Of a DNA stretch of 64,000 nt, positions 54,605-63,872 are shown piece by piece; positions within the stretch are counted from its first letter, which is position 1, and each line of letters opens with the position of its first letter. Made by a program: the position numbers and the translations under genes. The DNA is taken from NCBI RefSeq assembly GCF_026262505.1, contig NC_067205.1, positions 2,294,001 to 2,358,000 of the forward strand, written 5' to 3'. The notes under the pieces were generated by a model. The model was not told the DNA's origin and did not search any database. It saw nothing but the letters and a program-made list of their open reading frames with translations. Origin of the DNA: Trichomonas vaginalis G3. Taxonomy: Eukaryota; Parabasalia; Trichomonadida; Trichomonadidae.

Positions 54605-56179
54605 ATGCAGAACGAACAGTTAAACGAATTTACTCCAGCAGAGCATATTCATCAGATTCGCTCATATTTCGATATCATAGACAATGCAGTTCAAATTGGT
54701 GACACTAATAGAAAATATTCTGACGCAAAGATTCCATCACAACCTGGAACTGCTAAAGATAACACATGGGTAACATTCAATCTCTCACCTCCTGGTGAAA
54801 ATATGTTGGACCTTTACAATACATTCATTACGTATAAGATGGAAGGTCAATTTATTGTAGATAAAGAAATTGGTTCAGGTTCCAATAAAACAAACCCACC
54901 AGGATTTTGGATTGGTTTCGATGACGCTTTCTATGCAGTTGCTGGATATCAAATCCTTGCAAATGGTCGTATCGTATATTCTCAAGACAACGCAAGAGAA
55001 GAAGCATATATAACTTCAAACTCACAAACTACCGAACAAATAAAGAAAGTAGATGTTTTCTCAAAGACTCGACATGAAGATGTATGGAGTCATTCGGGAA
55101 CATGCAGAACAGGACAAATTGTTAGTGGTCCAATTACAGCAGGAAAATCATTTGATTTTAAGCTTCGTTTAAGAATTCCTGTTAGAAGATTCCTTCCATT
55201 AGAAGCTATTCGATTTATTCCAGCTTTTGCAGGAAACATTCAGCTTAAAGTAAAGTTCAGTAGCGACGCCTTACAATGCACATCTATATCTGTAAATGAT
55301 ATCATTGCTTTCAATCCAACTCTTAAAGTTGCATTTGCTTCAGATTCAAATCCACCGACAAATAAATTTGTTCCATGGAATGAACCATTCACTATGATAA
55401 CGAAGTCAGTAGAAGCTAGTGGAACAGTTACTATTACAACTGTAACCCAGCAACTATTTCGAACAAAGATGGATTTTAATGAATGTTTTATTCATCCAAA
55501 GTCATTCTCTTTAGACCCTAACATTTATACAGAACTTGTAGAACATTATACAAACGAGGCTTTATGTTTTCCTGTTAAAGTTATGGATTGGATTCCTATG
55601 GACGGTTCATTCTCAAAGAATACAGATAGTTCAAGTGCAACATTTACAGCAGCTTATACGCCTATTAATGTTAAAAGTATTTGGGCACTATTTAGAAAGA
55701 AAGACAACTATTATGTTAATTTTGAGAACCCTAAGTTTAAATATCTTCAGCTTTCCATGGGAGCTTATGGAAATATGCCTGCAGAACCTGAAAAATCATA
55801 TGGACCTGTATTTTATGAAATGGTTGCGAACGCTTGCAATACAAACAATGATATGATAGGATTTAATGAAGATGTTATGAGGTCATTGGTGGATGATGGT
55901 AGTGTGGAACATAAATGGGATAGCTATGACAACACACATTTCTTATGTGGTTTTCCAACAGAAGTGGACTTTTGCTTCCAGCAAGGTCAAACATCTACTG
56001 CTCCAATAACATACAAATTGACTGTTAAAGGACCTATTGAACTAGCAACTGAAAATGTACCAAAGCCACTTATTGGATTTATGATGGATTGTTGCTTTGC
56101 CATTCAGGTGCGTGCTAATGGAATCCCAATAATAAGATTAGATGACTATAACTTAGCTGCGGACGACAGTGAGGAATAA
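54605..56179 (+). CDS. Major capsid protein candidate (double jelly-roll), 524 aa
   Basis: The frame looks whole. Length, all-beta character and sequence style fit Polinton/Maverick capsids: WVTFNLSPPGENMLDLYNTF, GYQILANGRIVYSQDNAREE, KLRLRIPVRRFLPLEAIRFI followed by PAFAGNIQLKV, and a C-terminal CCFAIQVRANGIPIIRLD. The FAGNIQLKV block is shared with the broken capsid of element B. It would form the hexameric shell of an icosahedral particle. The start is 9-17 nt after TTTTTATCCGAAGGAAAG. It is the largest whole gene in element C. Confidence 0.72.
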   Translation: MQNEQLNEFTPAEHIHQIRSYFDIIDNAVQIGDTNRKYSDAKIPSQPGTAKDNTWVTFNLSPPGENMLDLYNTFITYKMEGQFIVDKEIGSGSNKTNPPGFWIGFDDAFYAVAGYQILANGRIVYSQDNAREEAYITSNSQTTEQIKKVDVFSKTRHEDVWSHSGTCRTGQIVSGPITAGKSFDFKLRLRIPVRRFLPLEAIRFIPAFAGNIQLKVKFSSDALQCTSISVNDIIAFNPTLKVAFASDSNPPTNKFVPWNEPFTMITKSVEASGTVTITTVTQQLFRTKMDFNECFIHPKSFSLDPNIYTELVEHYTNEALCFPVKVMDWIPMDGSFSKNTDSSSATFTAAYTPINVKSIWALFRKKDNYYVNFENPKFKYLQLSMGAYGNMPAEPEKSYGPVFYEMVANACNTNNDMIGFNEDVMRSLVDDGSVEHKWDSYDNTHFLCGFPTEVDFCFQQGQTSTAPITYKLTVKGPIELATENVPKPLIGFMMDCCFAIQVRANGIPIIRLDDYNLAADDSEE

Positions 56180-56209
56180 AGGATGAACGTTTATTTTTAA
56201 AGCTTATAA

Positions 56210-56665
56210 ATGAGTTCTTCATCAAACTCTCGTGAACCTTCACCATCTGTGAAACAAACTTTACCAAACGATTATGGAGCACCTATTGAATATTTCTTAC
56301 GAGCTGCACAATGGCAAAGAGCAGTCTCACCAAGGTTAGGTGTTCCACCAGTTCCTGTCAAAAATAGCATTTGGTCAAGTCCTTATATAAGATATGGTCT
56401 CCCACTAGGTTTGCTAGCTACAGCAGGAGCAGTAATGATGTTGAAAAGAAACAAAGCAAATGTTGTAAATAATACTGAAGTAGCTGAAGTTAAACAAACT
56501 CCGACACCTTCGCCAAAACCAACGTCAAAACCAACACCTTCAATGACTCCTGAACCTATGAAAGTACAAACTCCTGTTCAAAAGTCAACTCCAAAACCGA
56601 CTCGAACATTCATACCTGAACCCAGGCCTCAAATCAATCGTAAAACTCCTGCGTTTCCTTACTGA
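56210..56665 (+). CDS. 151-aa membrane protein with Pro/Thr-rich tail
   Basis: The frame looks whole. The N-terminal ~65 residues are polar, then a helix (YGLPLGLLATAGAVMMLK), then KRNKAN and a long tail of PTPSPKPTSKPTPS-type repeats ending RTFIPEPRPQINRKTPAFPY. Probably a virion membrane or spike-type protein with an extended stalk; inference only. TTATTTTTAAAGCTTATAAATG precedes the start. Confidence 0.5.
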   Translation: MSSSSNSREPSPSVKQTLPNDYGAPIEYFLRAAQWQRAVSPRLGVPPVPVKNSIWSSPYIRYGLPLGLLATAGAVMMLKRNKANVVNNTEVAEVKQTPTPSPKPTSKPTPSMTPEPMKVQTPVQKSTPKPTRTFIPEPRPQINRKTPAFPY

Positions 56666-56713
56666 AAAAATAACGTTAGTTTTATTTTATTTGAACATTT
56701 TATTTAGAGTAAA

Positions 56714-56953
56714 ATGACGACTAAAGTCACTGAAGCAATGAAACAAAAGTTCTTGGTAGAATACATTAAATCAGGAGCGATTCCAGAAGGTTTTTACGTT
56801 CATACTATGAAGGATGGTAGAGTTCAGTTTAGAAAGATAAAGCAACCATTAGATAGAGAAGGTATATTAAGGAAGATTAAACTTCATGAAGACAACATTG
56901 CTGAACTTAAGAAGAAGCTAGAAGAGTTGGAAAAAGTCAATGAAGAGGAGTAA
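56714..56953 (+). CDS. 79-aa protein with conserved short module and coiled coil
   Basis: KFLVEYIKSGAIPEGFYVHT then MKDGRVQFRKIKQPLDREGI corresponds to the SARSG..NYKV...KKK module of the 194-aa protein of element B. A coiled coil follows (IAELKKKLEELEKVNEEE). The frame looks whole. The start is preceded by TTTTATTTAGAGTAAAATG. Confidence 0.5.
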   Translation: MTTKVTEAMKQKFLVEYIKSGAIPEGFYVHTMKDGRVQFRKIKQPLDREGILRKIKLHEDNIAELKKKLEELEKVNEEE

Positions 56954-57204
56954 ACTTTAAAATTATTTTGTCAGTAATTTTAGAACAGTCAATGACTGAC
57001 TGACTGACTGTTGTAATGGCTGATTTTTCATAAAATTTTTAAGTTTATTTTTTAAAATTATTTTTTATTTTATTTTTATATAAATGACGAAAACTATTGA
57101 GATAACAAACTACTGTTGTAAACGAAAACGATAAAAACTGTTTGACAGAAAAGTGACACTTTACATGGCAAAAATAGAGCCTTACTTTTGAGATACTTGA
57201 GATT

Positions 57205-57261
57205 GAAACTGAATCTTATGAGGCGGTGATCTTGAATCACTACCTCATAAGGTTCAGTTTC
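57205..57261. repeat. Hairpin R1 inside element C (26-bp arms)
   Basis: 57205-57230 is inverted at 57236-57261 at 23 of 26 positions, with core CTTATGAGG / CCTCATAAG. The same TATGAGG core is found in hairpin 3 at the other end. Confidence 0.85.
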
Positions 57262-57382
57262 ATATAAAATTTGTTGCAATTTGTTATTCTTTTGCAATTA
57301 TTTCTTATAAGATTTTACATCTTTTAGCGGGGAATGTTTGTTATCATGTTAAACTATTCGGACAAAGTTTCTCCGATTTTTT

Positions 57383-57445
57383 GAAGGAATTGGAGGCTAT
57401 GAGATACTGATGCAATGTCAGTAACTCATGGCTTCCAATTCCTTC
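57383..57445. repeat. Hairpin R2 inside element C (28-bp arms)
   Basis: 57383-57410 is inverted at 57418-57445 at 25 of 28 positions (GAAGGAATTGGA perfect at the base). It contains GGCTATGAG as in hairpin 3. Confidence 0.85.
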
Positions 57446-57456
57446 CTAAAACTCAT

Positions 57457-57506
57457 AAAAGTGGACATTACATGCATATAAAATTTGACATGTAAAGTCC
57501 ACTTTT
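57457..57506. repeat. Hairpin R3 inside element C (18-bp arms)
   Basis: AAAAGTGGACATTACATG at 57457-57474 is inverted at 57489-57506 at 17 of 18 positions. Confidence 0.85.
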
Positions 57507-57507
57507 T

Positions 57508-57855
57508 GTGAGCGGGGATTTGACTCCGTCAAATCCCCTTTTTCGTTTACGAGACCACAACGGTCATGAGTTCAAGAATTTGTTCTTCGTTCCTCGTGAA
57601 AATACATTCTATCAGATACGAGGGAGCAAGGGTAAAGTTAGTTTGAGCGTTTACGACAACAAGCATAATGGGAGATATATACAAGCATACGATACAAACG
57701 GTAAGCGTGTTTCATTAGCTCTATCAAAACTTAGTAACATTTATTTTGACAGTGACTTTGACTCTGACGATTGGAGTGACAGCAGCAATGGTGAAGAATA
57801 TGAATTGTTGTGTGAAGCAAAGCAATGGGAAGAGTGGCAATACTTTTGTAAATGA
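57508..57855 (+). CDS. HEF-LFF domain open segment, 115 codons
   Basis: RDHNGHEFKNLFFVPRENTF, VSLSVYDNKHNGRYIQAYDT and VSLALSKLSNIYFD match the 94-aa protein of the other end and the C-terminus of the HNH protein, with an acidic tail. It reads outward toward the right terminus, mirroring 49771-50055. A perfect 11-bp hairpin (GGGGATTTGAC) lies at 57514-57538 within its first codons. Treated as a partial fossil gene. Confidence 0.45.
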   Translation: MSGDLTPSNPLFRLRDHNGHEFKNLFFVPRENTFYQIRGSKGKVSLSVYDNKHNGRYIQAYDTNGKRVSLALSKLSNIYFDSDFDSDDWSDSSNGEEYELLCEAKQWEEWQYFCK

Positions 57856-57883
57856 GAACATTAGTGTGAACGGTAGTGAGAAC

Positions 57884-58062
57884 GTTTATTTTTTACAGTA
57901 GTGAAGTGAGGTGGTTGGCGGTTTTGTAAATATTTAAGGTTAAGTTAGTTTTTGCGTTTGCGTTGTAAAATATACGTTAACGATTTTGTAAAGTGTCAAA
58001 TTCACAAGTATTGGGTAAGGTGGAACGCAGTGCCGCCGTACCCAAGACTTGTATACTAACTA
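57884..58062. repeat. Right terminal inverted repeat of element C
   Basis: The inverted partner of 49577-49776, ending ATACTAACTA. The stem-loop TTGGGTAAGG...CCGTACCCAA lies at 58013-58046. Confidence 0.82.
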
Positions 58063-58540
58063 CATTTAGATCTAACCAATCCACCATACTTTGATCTGTT
58101 TGATAACCTTTTGGAGTTTTTGAAAATTTGAAAAATGAACTGAGAAAAGTGTTGTCAGAATCACGATCAAGAGTCTTTCTAGTTGAAAGAACTAGTGGCG
58201 TAAGATAAGTACAAGCAGCTGTAATTGCTGTTACAATAGAGATGTGATGAGTCTCAGTGGATTCGCGGAAATAAGGTTTTGTTTTACTCCTTTTGTTGAT
58301 AAAGCAATTTTTTTTCTTACCTTTTTCTGGTCTTCTCTGAAAACCTGTCTGATCCATATTTATTAATAGAGCTAAATCAATAAGTATATCAAGTGCTCCT
58401 TTTATTTCATTGATATACTTTTTGATTGCCTCAGGATCTATGGCCGCACGATCATCATCAACATATCCACATTTTTCAATTGAAATTTCATCTGCGTGTC
58501 TTTCGGCAAATCTGTAAACCCAATCATCAGCATGGATACT
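58063..58540 (-). pseudogene. pogo/CENP-B-type (DDE_1) transposase fragment
   Basis: An open minus-strand stretch reads HADDWVYRFAERHADEISIE, RAAIDPEAIKKYINEI, then ILIDLALLINMDQTGFQRRP. The last is the first catalytic aspartate motif (N-M-D-E-T-G-F type) of DDE_1 transposases. HHISIVTAITAACTYLTPLV and PKGYQTDQSMVDWL follow, as expected after it. The N-terminus is closed by a stop at 58541-58543 and upstream sequence is decayed. The C-terminal catalytic part is cut off by the right terminus of element C, so element C lies in or against an older DNA transposon. Clearly non-functional. Confidence 0.75.
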
Positions 58541-59004
58541 CTACTGCTGGACTAACAAAGCTTTGAGAATATATTTTCAAGAAATATATTGCTCTGCATA
58601 AGTATTCTATTCTGAATCGAATTCTTTTTCCAACAACCGTTCGCATCATGGTTAATTTCGTTCAAGTCGTCGAAGCAACTAAGAAAAAAATTTAAATTTC
58701 ACTATAGAAGGATTGAAATTCTGAAACGTACCTTGCCTGAGTTAAGGGACTTGAATCTGAAAATGATTTTCTCTGTGTGAATTTAGATCTTCTGTTGTGT
58801 ATTGTCCGAATTCGTGGATATTCAGATCTCTGAATGCTTTCGGACTTAGTACGAAGAGATAATATTAGGCAATTGATTTTAATTCTGAAACTTTATACTG
58901 AAGGAAATAAATGGTTGACTTGGATAACGTTAGTTGGGAGATAGTATAATTGGAGCAGCGTAAAACATCGATTTGAAGAAGTTATAATTCAAATTGGCAA
59001 ATTT
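58541..59004. other. Decayed transposon 5' part and G-alpha upstream region
   Basis: Sequence up to about 58770 may be the decayed N-terminal region of the transposase. The remainder is AT-rich upstream sequence of the G-alpha gene. No other gene seen. Confidence 0.4.
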
Positions 59005-59030
59005 GTCACTTTTTGAATTAGTCACTTTTT
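59005..59030 (+). promoter_or_regulatory. Two initiator-like boxes before G-alpha
   Basis: GTCACTTTTT occurs twice, at 59005-59014 and 59021-59030. The nearer copy places a TCA initiator about 30 nt before ATG 59052. It agrees with the trichomonad initiator consensus. Confidence 0.6.
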
Positions 59031-59051
59031 ATTAATTAAAAAATTTTCCGA

Positions 59052-60131
59052 ATGGGAATTTTTTTCTCTAAACCAGCTTCTCAAGCCCAAAATTCTACTC
59101 AAGCTTCCCTCGAGCAAAACTCATCACATACAACTCCCTCAAATCTTAAAATTCAGTATACAACGTTTGAAAAAGAAGATCTAAAAATATTAATTTTAGG
59201 TCCTGGTGAATCAGGAAAATCCACATACTGGAGGCAATTACGTAATATTTATGCAGGCGGCTTGACGAAGAAAGAAAAGATGAATTTAATTCCTGCTATC
59301 AGAATCAACTTAATAGCAGATATCAAAACAATTATTGAGAGCTCACAAACTTTAATGATCCAACTGAGCTCTTCATGTGCTAATGAAGTCGACTTACTCC
59401 AAAATATCGAAATTTCAGACACAGAGCTTACACCAGACGTTGCTCAGGCAATTGCCAAAGTCTGGAGTGAACCAAGCGCAAAGATTATATACGATCAGAT
59501 CCATTCAAGTTCTTTATCGGATCATTCTGCTTATTTCCTTGATTCTGCCGCAAGGATTGCAAGTTCTGATTTTATGCCTGATGACAGAGATGTGATTCTC
59601 TCAAGAATTCGCACTCTTGGTGTTAATGATATCAAATTTGACGTAAATGGCCAAAAAGTCTTACTTGTTGATGTTGGTGGACAGAGATGTGAGCGTCCAA
59701 AATGGAAGTCTGTTTTCCAAAATGTTACAGCTATTATTTTTGTTGTTTCTTTATCTGATTTTGATCAATGCATGTTTGAAAACTCTGAAGAACGCAGAAC
59801 TACAGACTCTCTCGAATTATTCAAAACTACTGTCAATCAGCCGTATTTCCAGTCAAAACCAGTTTATCTGATCCTAAACAAAGAAGATGAGCTTAAGAAG
59901 AAGATCAAAACATCTCCAGATGCATTTAAATCGGCCTATCCAGGATTTACTGGGGATATTAACAACTCACAAGAAGTTATTGAGTATATTCAAAATCAAT
60001 ACCTTGCCCTCGCAGAAAATCGTGGTGAAGGGGCTGAAGTTACACCATTTGTTACATGTGCTGTAGATCCTGAGATTCTGAAGAACTCATTCGAAAAATT
60101 GTCAAGAAAATTACTTAATATCTCTGAATAA
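59052..60131 (+). CDS. Heterotrimeric G-protein alpha subunit, 359 aa
   Basis: All guanine-nucleotide motifs are visible: G1 ILGPGESGKSTYWRQLR at about residues 48-65, a helical-domain insert, switch I with the Arg (ILSRIRTLGVNDIKF), G3 LLVDVGGQRCERPKWKSVF, G4 LILNKEDEL and G5 VTCAVDPEIL. Gly2 and Ser after MGIFFSKP suggest N-myristoylation. It would couple membrane receptors to cAMP-type signalling at the plasma or endomembrane. The length is normal for the family. The G4 motif is NKED rather than the usual NKxD spacing variants, still acceptable. The frame is intact. Confidence 0.95.
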   Translation: MGIFFSKPASQAQNSTQASLEQNSSHTTPSNLKIQYTTFEKEDLKILILGPGESGKSTYWRQLRNIYAGGLTKKEKMNLIPAIRINLIADIKTIIESSQTLMIQLSSSCANEVDLLQNIEISDTELTPDVAQAIAKVWSEPSAKIIYDQIHSSSLSDHSAYFLDSAARIASSDFMPDDRDVILSRIRTLGVNDIKFDVNGQKVLLVDVGGQRCERPKWKSVFQNVTAIIFVVSLSDFDQCMFENSEERRTTDSLELFKTTVNQPYFQSKPVYLILNKEDELKKKIKTSPDAFKSAYPGFTGDINNSQEVIEYIQNQYLALAENRGEGAEVTPFVTCAVDPEILKNSFEKLSRKLLNISE

Positions 60132-60443
60132 ATTATTCATATTTACTAAATTTTCATGTAGGTCTCCTTTTATTGTATAATATTATTTATTTACTATTTT
60201 ATTGTACCGTATGCAAATTTTCTCAAGGAATTAGTTTTATGCCAAAGAATCTTTCAATTCTTTGCAAAGTGGCAGAAATTTAGAGGGTAACTTTTGATTA
60301 AATTTTTGACAGCCAGACCCTTTAAAAAATGAGAGTGGTACATTTTCCGAGAAAAGTACATGAAAAAATTAGTGTGTTAGAAAGAATCTTTTTTTCCTCC
60401 CCTAATATAATCTTTTTACAAACAAACAAAAGTTTTGAATCTA
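60132..60443. other. Convergent intergenic region with dispersed motif copy 2
   Basis: It lies between the 3' ends of G-alpha and the hydrolase. TGACAGCCAGACCCTTTAAA is at 60307, matching the motif at 15841. The short plus-strand open stretch from 60329 runs antisense into the hydrolase and is not counted as a gene. Confidence 0.5.
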
Positions 60444-61454
60444 TTAAATTTCATCATCTGAGTAATTTCTTCTGGATTTTGAGCGAACACCATCATCTCC
60501 ATCCTCGCTCCCTCCTTTTCTCTTCTTTTTGGAGATAAAATCCGATGACTTCTCAAAGTGGGCATCAAAATCTTGCAAGTCAGTGCACTCAAACAGTCTT
60601 AGCTCGCCATCGTGTCTCACTCCAAGCTGATCGATGCAAAAGGAGACACAAAGTTTTATCCATTCGATTGGTCTTGGTGAATTATGTCCACCAGGAAGTT
60701 TCATAAACAATTTCATCACATTTGGACAAGCTTGGTATAACAACTGGCTGTGCTCGAAAGGTACTATCTGATCATTTTCTGCGTGGCCAATGATAACAGG
60801 AACTTTGATTTTCTTGATAGATTCTAAAACGTTAATTTCTCGATAATCGAAGAAAGCTGTGCTGTCTACGGATTCTTTCAAGAGCCATGACGCAAATGGA
60901 CGAAATAGAAATGGTATGTCGGTTTTCTTAGATATAGTTTCAACCATAGATTCAACGGAAATGTAAGCAGAGTCCGAAATACAAGCAACAACACTTGGAT
61001 GATGAACGAGTAGTGCTGTAGCAGCTCCCATCGATCTGCCCCATAGTATAAACTTTGAAAAGCCAAATTGAACAGTTAATAAGTTTATTAAAAATTTTGT
61101 ATCAAATGATTCGTAATATCCTAACGAAATATATTCACCATCACTTTCGCCACAGCCTGCAAAGTCAAAACAAAAGACTGCAATCCCGTGGGGACATAAA
61201 TTAGGAATTAAAAATCTTCCTTCTAATTGAGAACTAGCATTTCCATGGAGATAGATTACGCAAGGATCACCTGAAATAATTGGTTTTTCTTCTAGATAGT
61301 AGACTGATCCTATTAATCGCAGATTTCTTTTGTTTTGATACGTGCAAGGACAACGTGTAAATCTCATTCCTGAATAGGTAAATGAAATAGGTAATTGAGT
61401 TAAATCGTATATCTTCCTCCGAGGGCGAATGATTGCTTCTTTCGCCTTTTTCAT
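60444..61454 (-). CDS. Alpha/beta hydrolase (ABHD17/serine-aminopeptidase type), 336 aa
   Basis: Family motifs in order: oxyanion strand VIYLHGNASSQLEGR at about residues 63-77, FCFDFAGCGESDGEY, nucleophile elbow ILWGRSMGAATALL (GxSxG), acid loop PVIIGHAENDQIVPFEH and the catalytic His in LPGGHNSPRPIEW. Related trichomonad proteins are annotated as clan SC unassigned serine peptidases; ABHD17-type members are depalmitoylases. The N-terminus is basic (MKKAKEAIIRPRRK) and the C-terminus is Lys/Ser/Asp-rich. Substrate unknown. It converges with the G-alpha gene. Confidence 0.88.
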   Translation of the reverse strand: MKKAKEAIIRPRRKIYDLTQLPISFTYSGMRFTRCPCTYQNKRNLRLIGSVYYLEEKPIISGDPCVIYLHGNASSQLEGRFLIPNLCPHGIAVFCFDFAGCGESDGEYISLGYYESFDTKFLINLLTVQFGFSKFILWGRSMGAATALLVHHPSVVACISDSAYISVESMVETISKKTDIPFLFRPFASWLLKESVDSTAFFDYREINVLESIKKIKVPVIIGHAENDQIVPFEHSQLLYQACPNVMKLFMKLPGGHNSPRPIEWIKLCVSFCIDQLGVRHDGELRLFECTDLQDFDAHFEKSSDFISKKKRKGGSEDGDDGVRSKSRRNYSDDEI

Positions 61455-62244
61455 TTTTTTGTAAATTTCCGAACAAAAAAAATTTCTACGACGATACGTC
61501 TAAATTGGCCTCTTAGTGGACACTCAAGGGATATTGAGAGATTGAGTAAATCTGACACTAAATTTTGTTTTTCCTGAGTGGACAGTAGGTCATAAGCAAT
61601 TTGCTTATACAATCAACATGAGCGACTTTCTAGATTGCCTAAGCATTACGCTTCTCATGAAATTATTCAAAGTCCAAGCACACATTTTTGCTCCACTCTG
61701 GCCTATTTAGTGTTGCAAACTATTTTGTAGCTCAAATATCGCATAGTTTTTCCTAGATTTGCCTTGATATATTAAAGATCATATCATTCATATTTGGAGT
61801 CTACCGATTCTATTTATCTTATACATTCGGAAATTTATTGTTTAGATCTTCGTTGGACAACATTTTTCACTAGAATTTTAATTTTCGTCTTCAAATCCAT
61901 TAGATTAATCTAAACATATATCAAAATTTTAGTCTAATATGATTCTGGAGAATCTTTCCAAACCATGATATCTGCTGTTATTACAGATAAAGACTCAACA
62001 TCAAAGAAGTTATGGTAGATTTACGCAATTTTTTTTCAACTAACTGTCAGCAACCTGTGTAATAGCATAAATGATGAAACTTATATAATTCATGAATTAG
62101 ACACAGGTACGTCAATAGCCCTTCTCAGAATTAAAAAAATATTTCAATGATGTGGAGATATAGTGAGTTTTTTATTAAAAATGTAAACTATTCAAACCTA
62201 CCCCCTTAAAAGAATTTCAGGGTAAGAAGTTCTACTCTATATAA
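61455..62244. other. Intergenic, nothing recognised
   Basis: Nearly 800 bases between the divergent hydrolase and GT61-like genes. No ORF with protein character, no RNA gene, no clear initiator box. Confidence 0.4.
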
Positions 62245-63537
62245 ATGAATATTACCATCATATTCGATGCTGCATTTTCACTCATAATAGCAATTTTTGC
62301 ATTAATGACATGCTCTCTTGCATCGAACTTCTCAAATTATCATTCGGGAGTTATTTTTTCTGGAGATCCCTTTATTCCAGTCAGTCAAATCAATAATGGG
62401 CCGATAACATACACAAAATCAAAAGAAAATCTTATCGAAATAATACCCCTTACGTACAGATTCCAAGAAAGGAAGGAAGGACGTGCATTTTTCTTTACAA
62501 AAAATCGAGAACATGCGCAGATGTTCGAAAATTTCTATGAGTATTATCCGAAAATGGGAAATTGGCGATATACTGATTTTTACAATGAAGTAAACTGTAA
62601 GATTTACGTTTACAGAAATTGCTATGCTACTTTCAATGGTGAGTTTTCGAATGGTACACATATTATTAGGCCACCTTATGATACTGCCAAAAATTGGATT
62701 CGAAATTCGGAATCAGGCAACGTTATTGCTTCATACAACTATGCAATGGTCTTTGGCCATGCATTAACAGAAAATATTCTACACTTATTCTGTGATACTA
62801 TATGCCCGTTGTTAGCTGTACCACAATATCTTTCAGAGAAAGCTCAGCTGATTATATTTGGACTCCCTCACATAATTAAGGACATTTGTGACGTCTTAGA
62901 CATTCCACCAGATCGATATACCATAATAAACAAAGGTGAATGGATTGCAGCGCAACATCTTATTGTTGCAGCAGAACCTCGGCCACATGTTTCCCATTAT
63001 GGGCCACTTCCTAGTTTCATTGCCGAAAAAGTCAGAAAGAAATACCATCTAGAACATGTTATTCCTACAAAGTATGTTTTTCTAAATAGAGATGGAAAAG
63101 TACGGCAGATATCAAATATTGAAGAAATTATGAATGAAGCGAGAAAAATGTGGCCCAACATAAATTGGACTCAAATACCCGACACTATTCCAACATTCCA
63201 AGAGTCTGCCATCATTTGGTCGCCAATTAAATTTGTTTTTACAATAACTGGATCACAAATTTTTCGATGCATATTTATGCAGCCAGGAACAGCAATGGTT
63301 GTTCTTTTCTTGCATATTTTTGATACATTTGTTACATGGTTCATTAACTCAATGGATATAAGAACTATTACTTTTGCTAGCACTGACAAACTACATTGGG
63401 GAAGTCAAGCAAATAATTTTGATATCAAAGAGTGCATGAGAGCAATTGAAGTGGCTTTATATAATTTGGATCATAATAATACTTGGCCAGAAGTCGATCC
63501 ATCTGAAGGATTTCCTGATTATTATCCATGGTATTAG
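62245..63537 (+). CDS. GT61-like glycosyltransferase with N-terminal anchor, 430 aa
   Basis: An N-terminal hydrophobic helix (FSLIIAIFALMTCSL, about residues 11-25) suggests a type II Golgi membrane protein. Family blocks are YAMVFGHALTENILHLFCD in the middle, KYVFLNRDGKVRQISN and the C-terminal FTITGSQIFRCIFMQPGTAM. These match the GT61 pattern and resemble the 403-aa protein at 10856. It probably transfers a sugar onto surface glycans; acceptor and donor are unknown. The start ATG 62245 follows TCTACTCTATATAA. Confidence 0.62.
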   Translation: MNITIIFDAAFSLIIAIFALMTCSLASNFSNYHSGVIFSGDPFIPVSQINNGPITYTKSKENLIEIIPLTYRFQERKEGRAFFFTKNREHAQMFENFYEYYPKMGNWRYTDFYNEVNCKIYVYRNCYATFNGEFSNGTHIIRPPYDTAKNWIRNSESGNVIASYNYAMVFGHALTENILHLFCDTICPLLAVPQYLSEKAQLIIFGLPHIIKDICDVLDIPPDRYTIINKGEWIAAQHLIVAAEPRPHVSHYGPLPSFIAEKVRKKYHLEHVIPTKYVFLNRDGKVRQISNIEEIMNEARKMWPNINWTQIPDTIPTFQESAIIWSPIKFVFTITGSQIFRCIFMQPGTAMVVLFLHIFDTFVTWFINSMDIRTITFASTDKLHWGSQANNFDIKECMRAIEVALYNLDHNNTWPEVDPSEGFPDYYPWY

Positions 63538-63872
63538 TACCAAGTAATTGCGGATATTTTGTAAATAAAAAGTATAATATAATTATATAACAACAAAAAT
63601 AGGAAATTTAAAGTTTGGCAGTGGAGTGTGATTTGGAAATGTACATATGACATATTTCGACTTTTTTGAAATCATTTGTTATATTAATGAAATTTTACGG
63701 ATTGCAATAAAAAATTGAAAAACACAAACGAGAATGACAAAATGAATATATACATTTTATTGGCACTTCGAAAGATCCTACAATCAAAACGATTTTAAAT
63801 AATTATTATTTAAAAAATGCATATTACTTAAAACATTAAATATAATACTATTTTTATACAAACATTAATTAA
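63538..63872. other. Intergenic, nothing recognised
   Basis: AT-rich sequence between convergent genes. No feature recognised. Confidence 0.4.

Larger units (their letters stand above)
56954..57507. other. Non-coding end region of element C with hairpins
   Basis: It holds a TGACTGACTGACTGAC run (56992-57010), a T-rich stretch and three near-perfect hairpins (see the separate entries). I see no gene. GTTTGACAGAAAAGTGACAC near 57140 resembles the leader sequence before the methyltransferases. Confidence 0.5.
49577..58062. mobile_element. Element C: small Polinton/Maverick of a second family
   Basis: Inverted termini TAGTTAGTAT...ATACTAACTA bound 8.5 kb holding a polymerase B segment, HNH endonuclease, penton-like genes, a whole capsid candidate and several small genes. 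No integrase or ATPase is seen, and the polymerase abuts an unrelated truncated gene, so it is an internally deleted, rearranged derivative; several breaks. Its genes are distant relatives of those in element B (capsid block, P1/P2 family, HNH, short module). It lies against a transposase fragment on its right. Confidence 0.82.
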
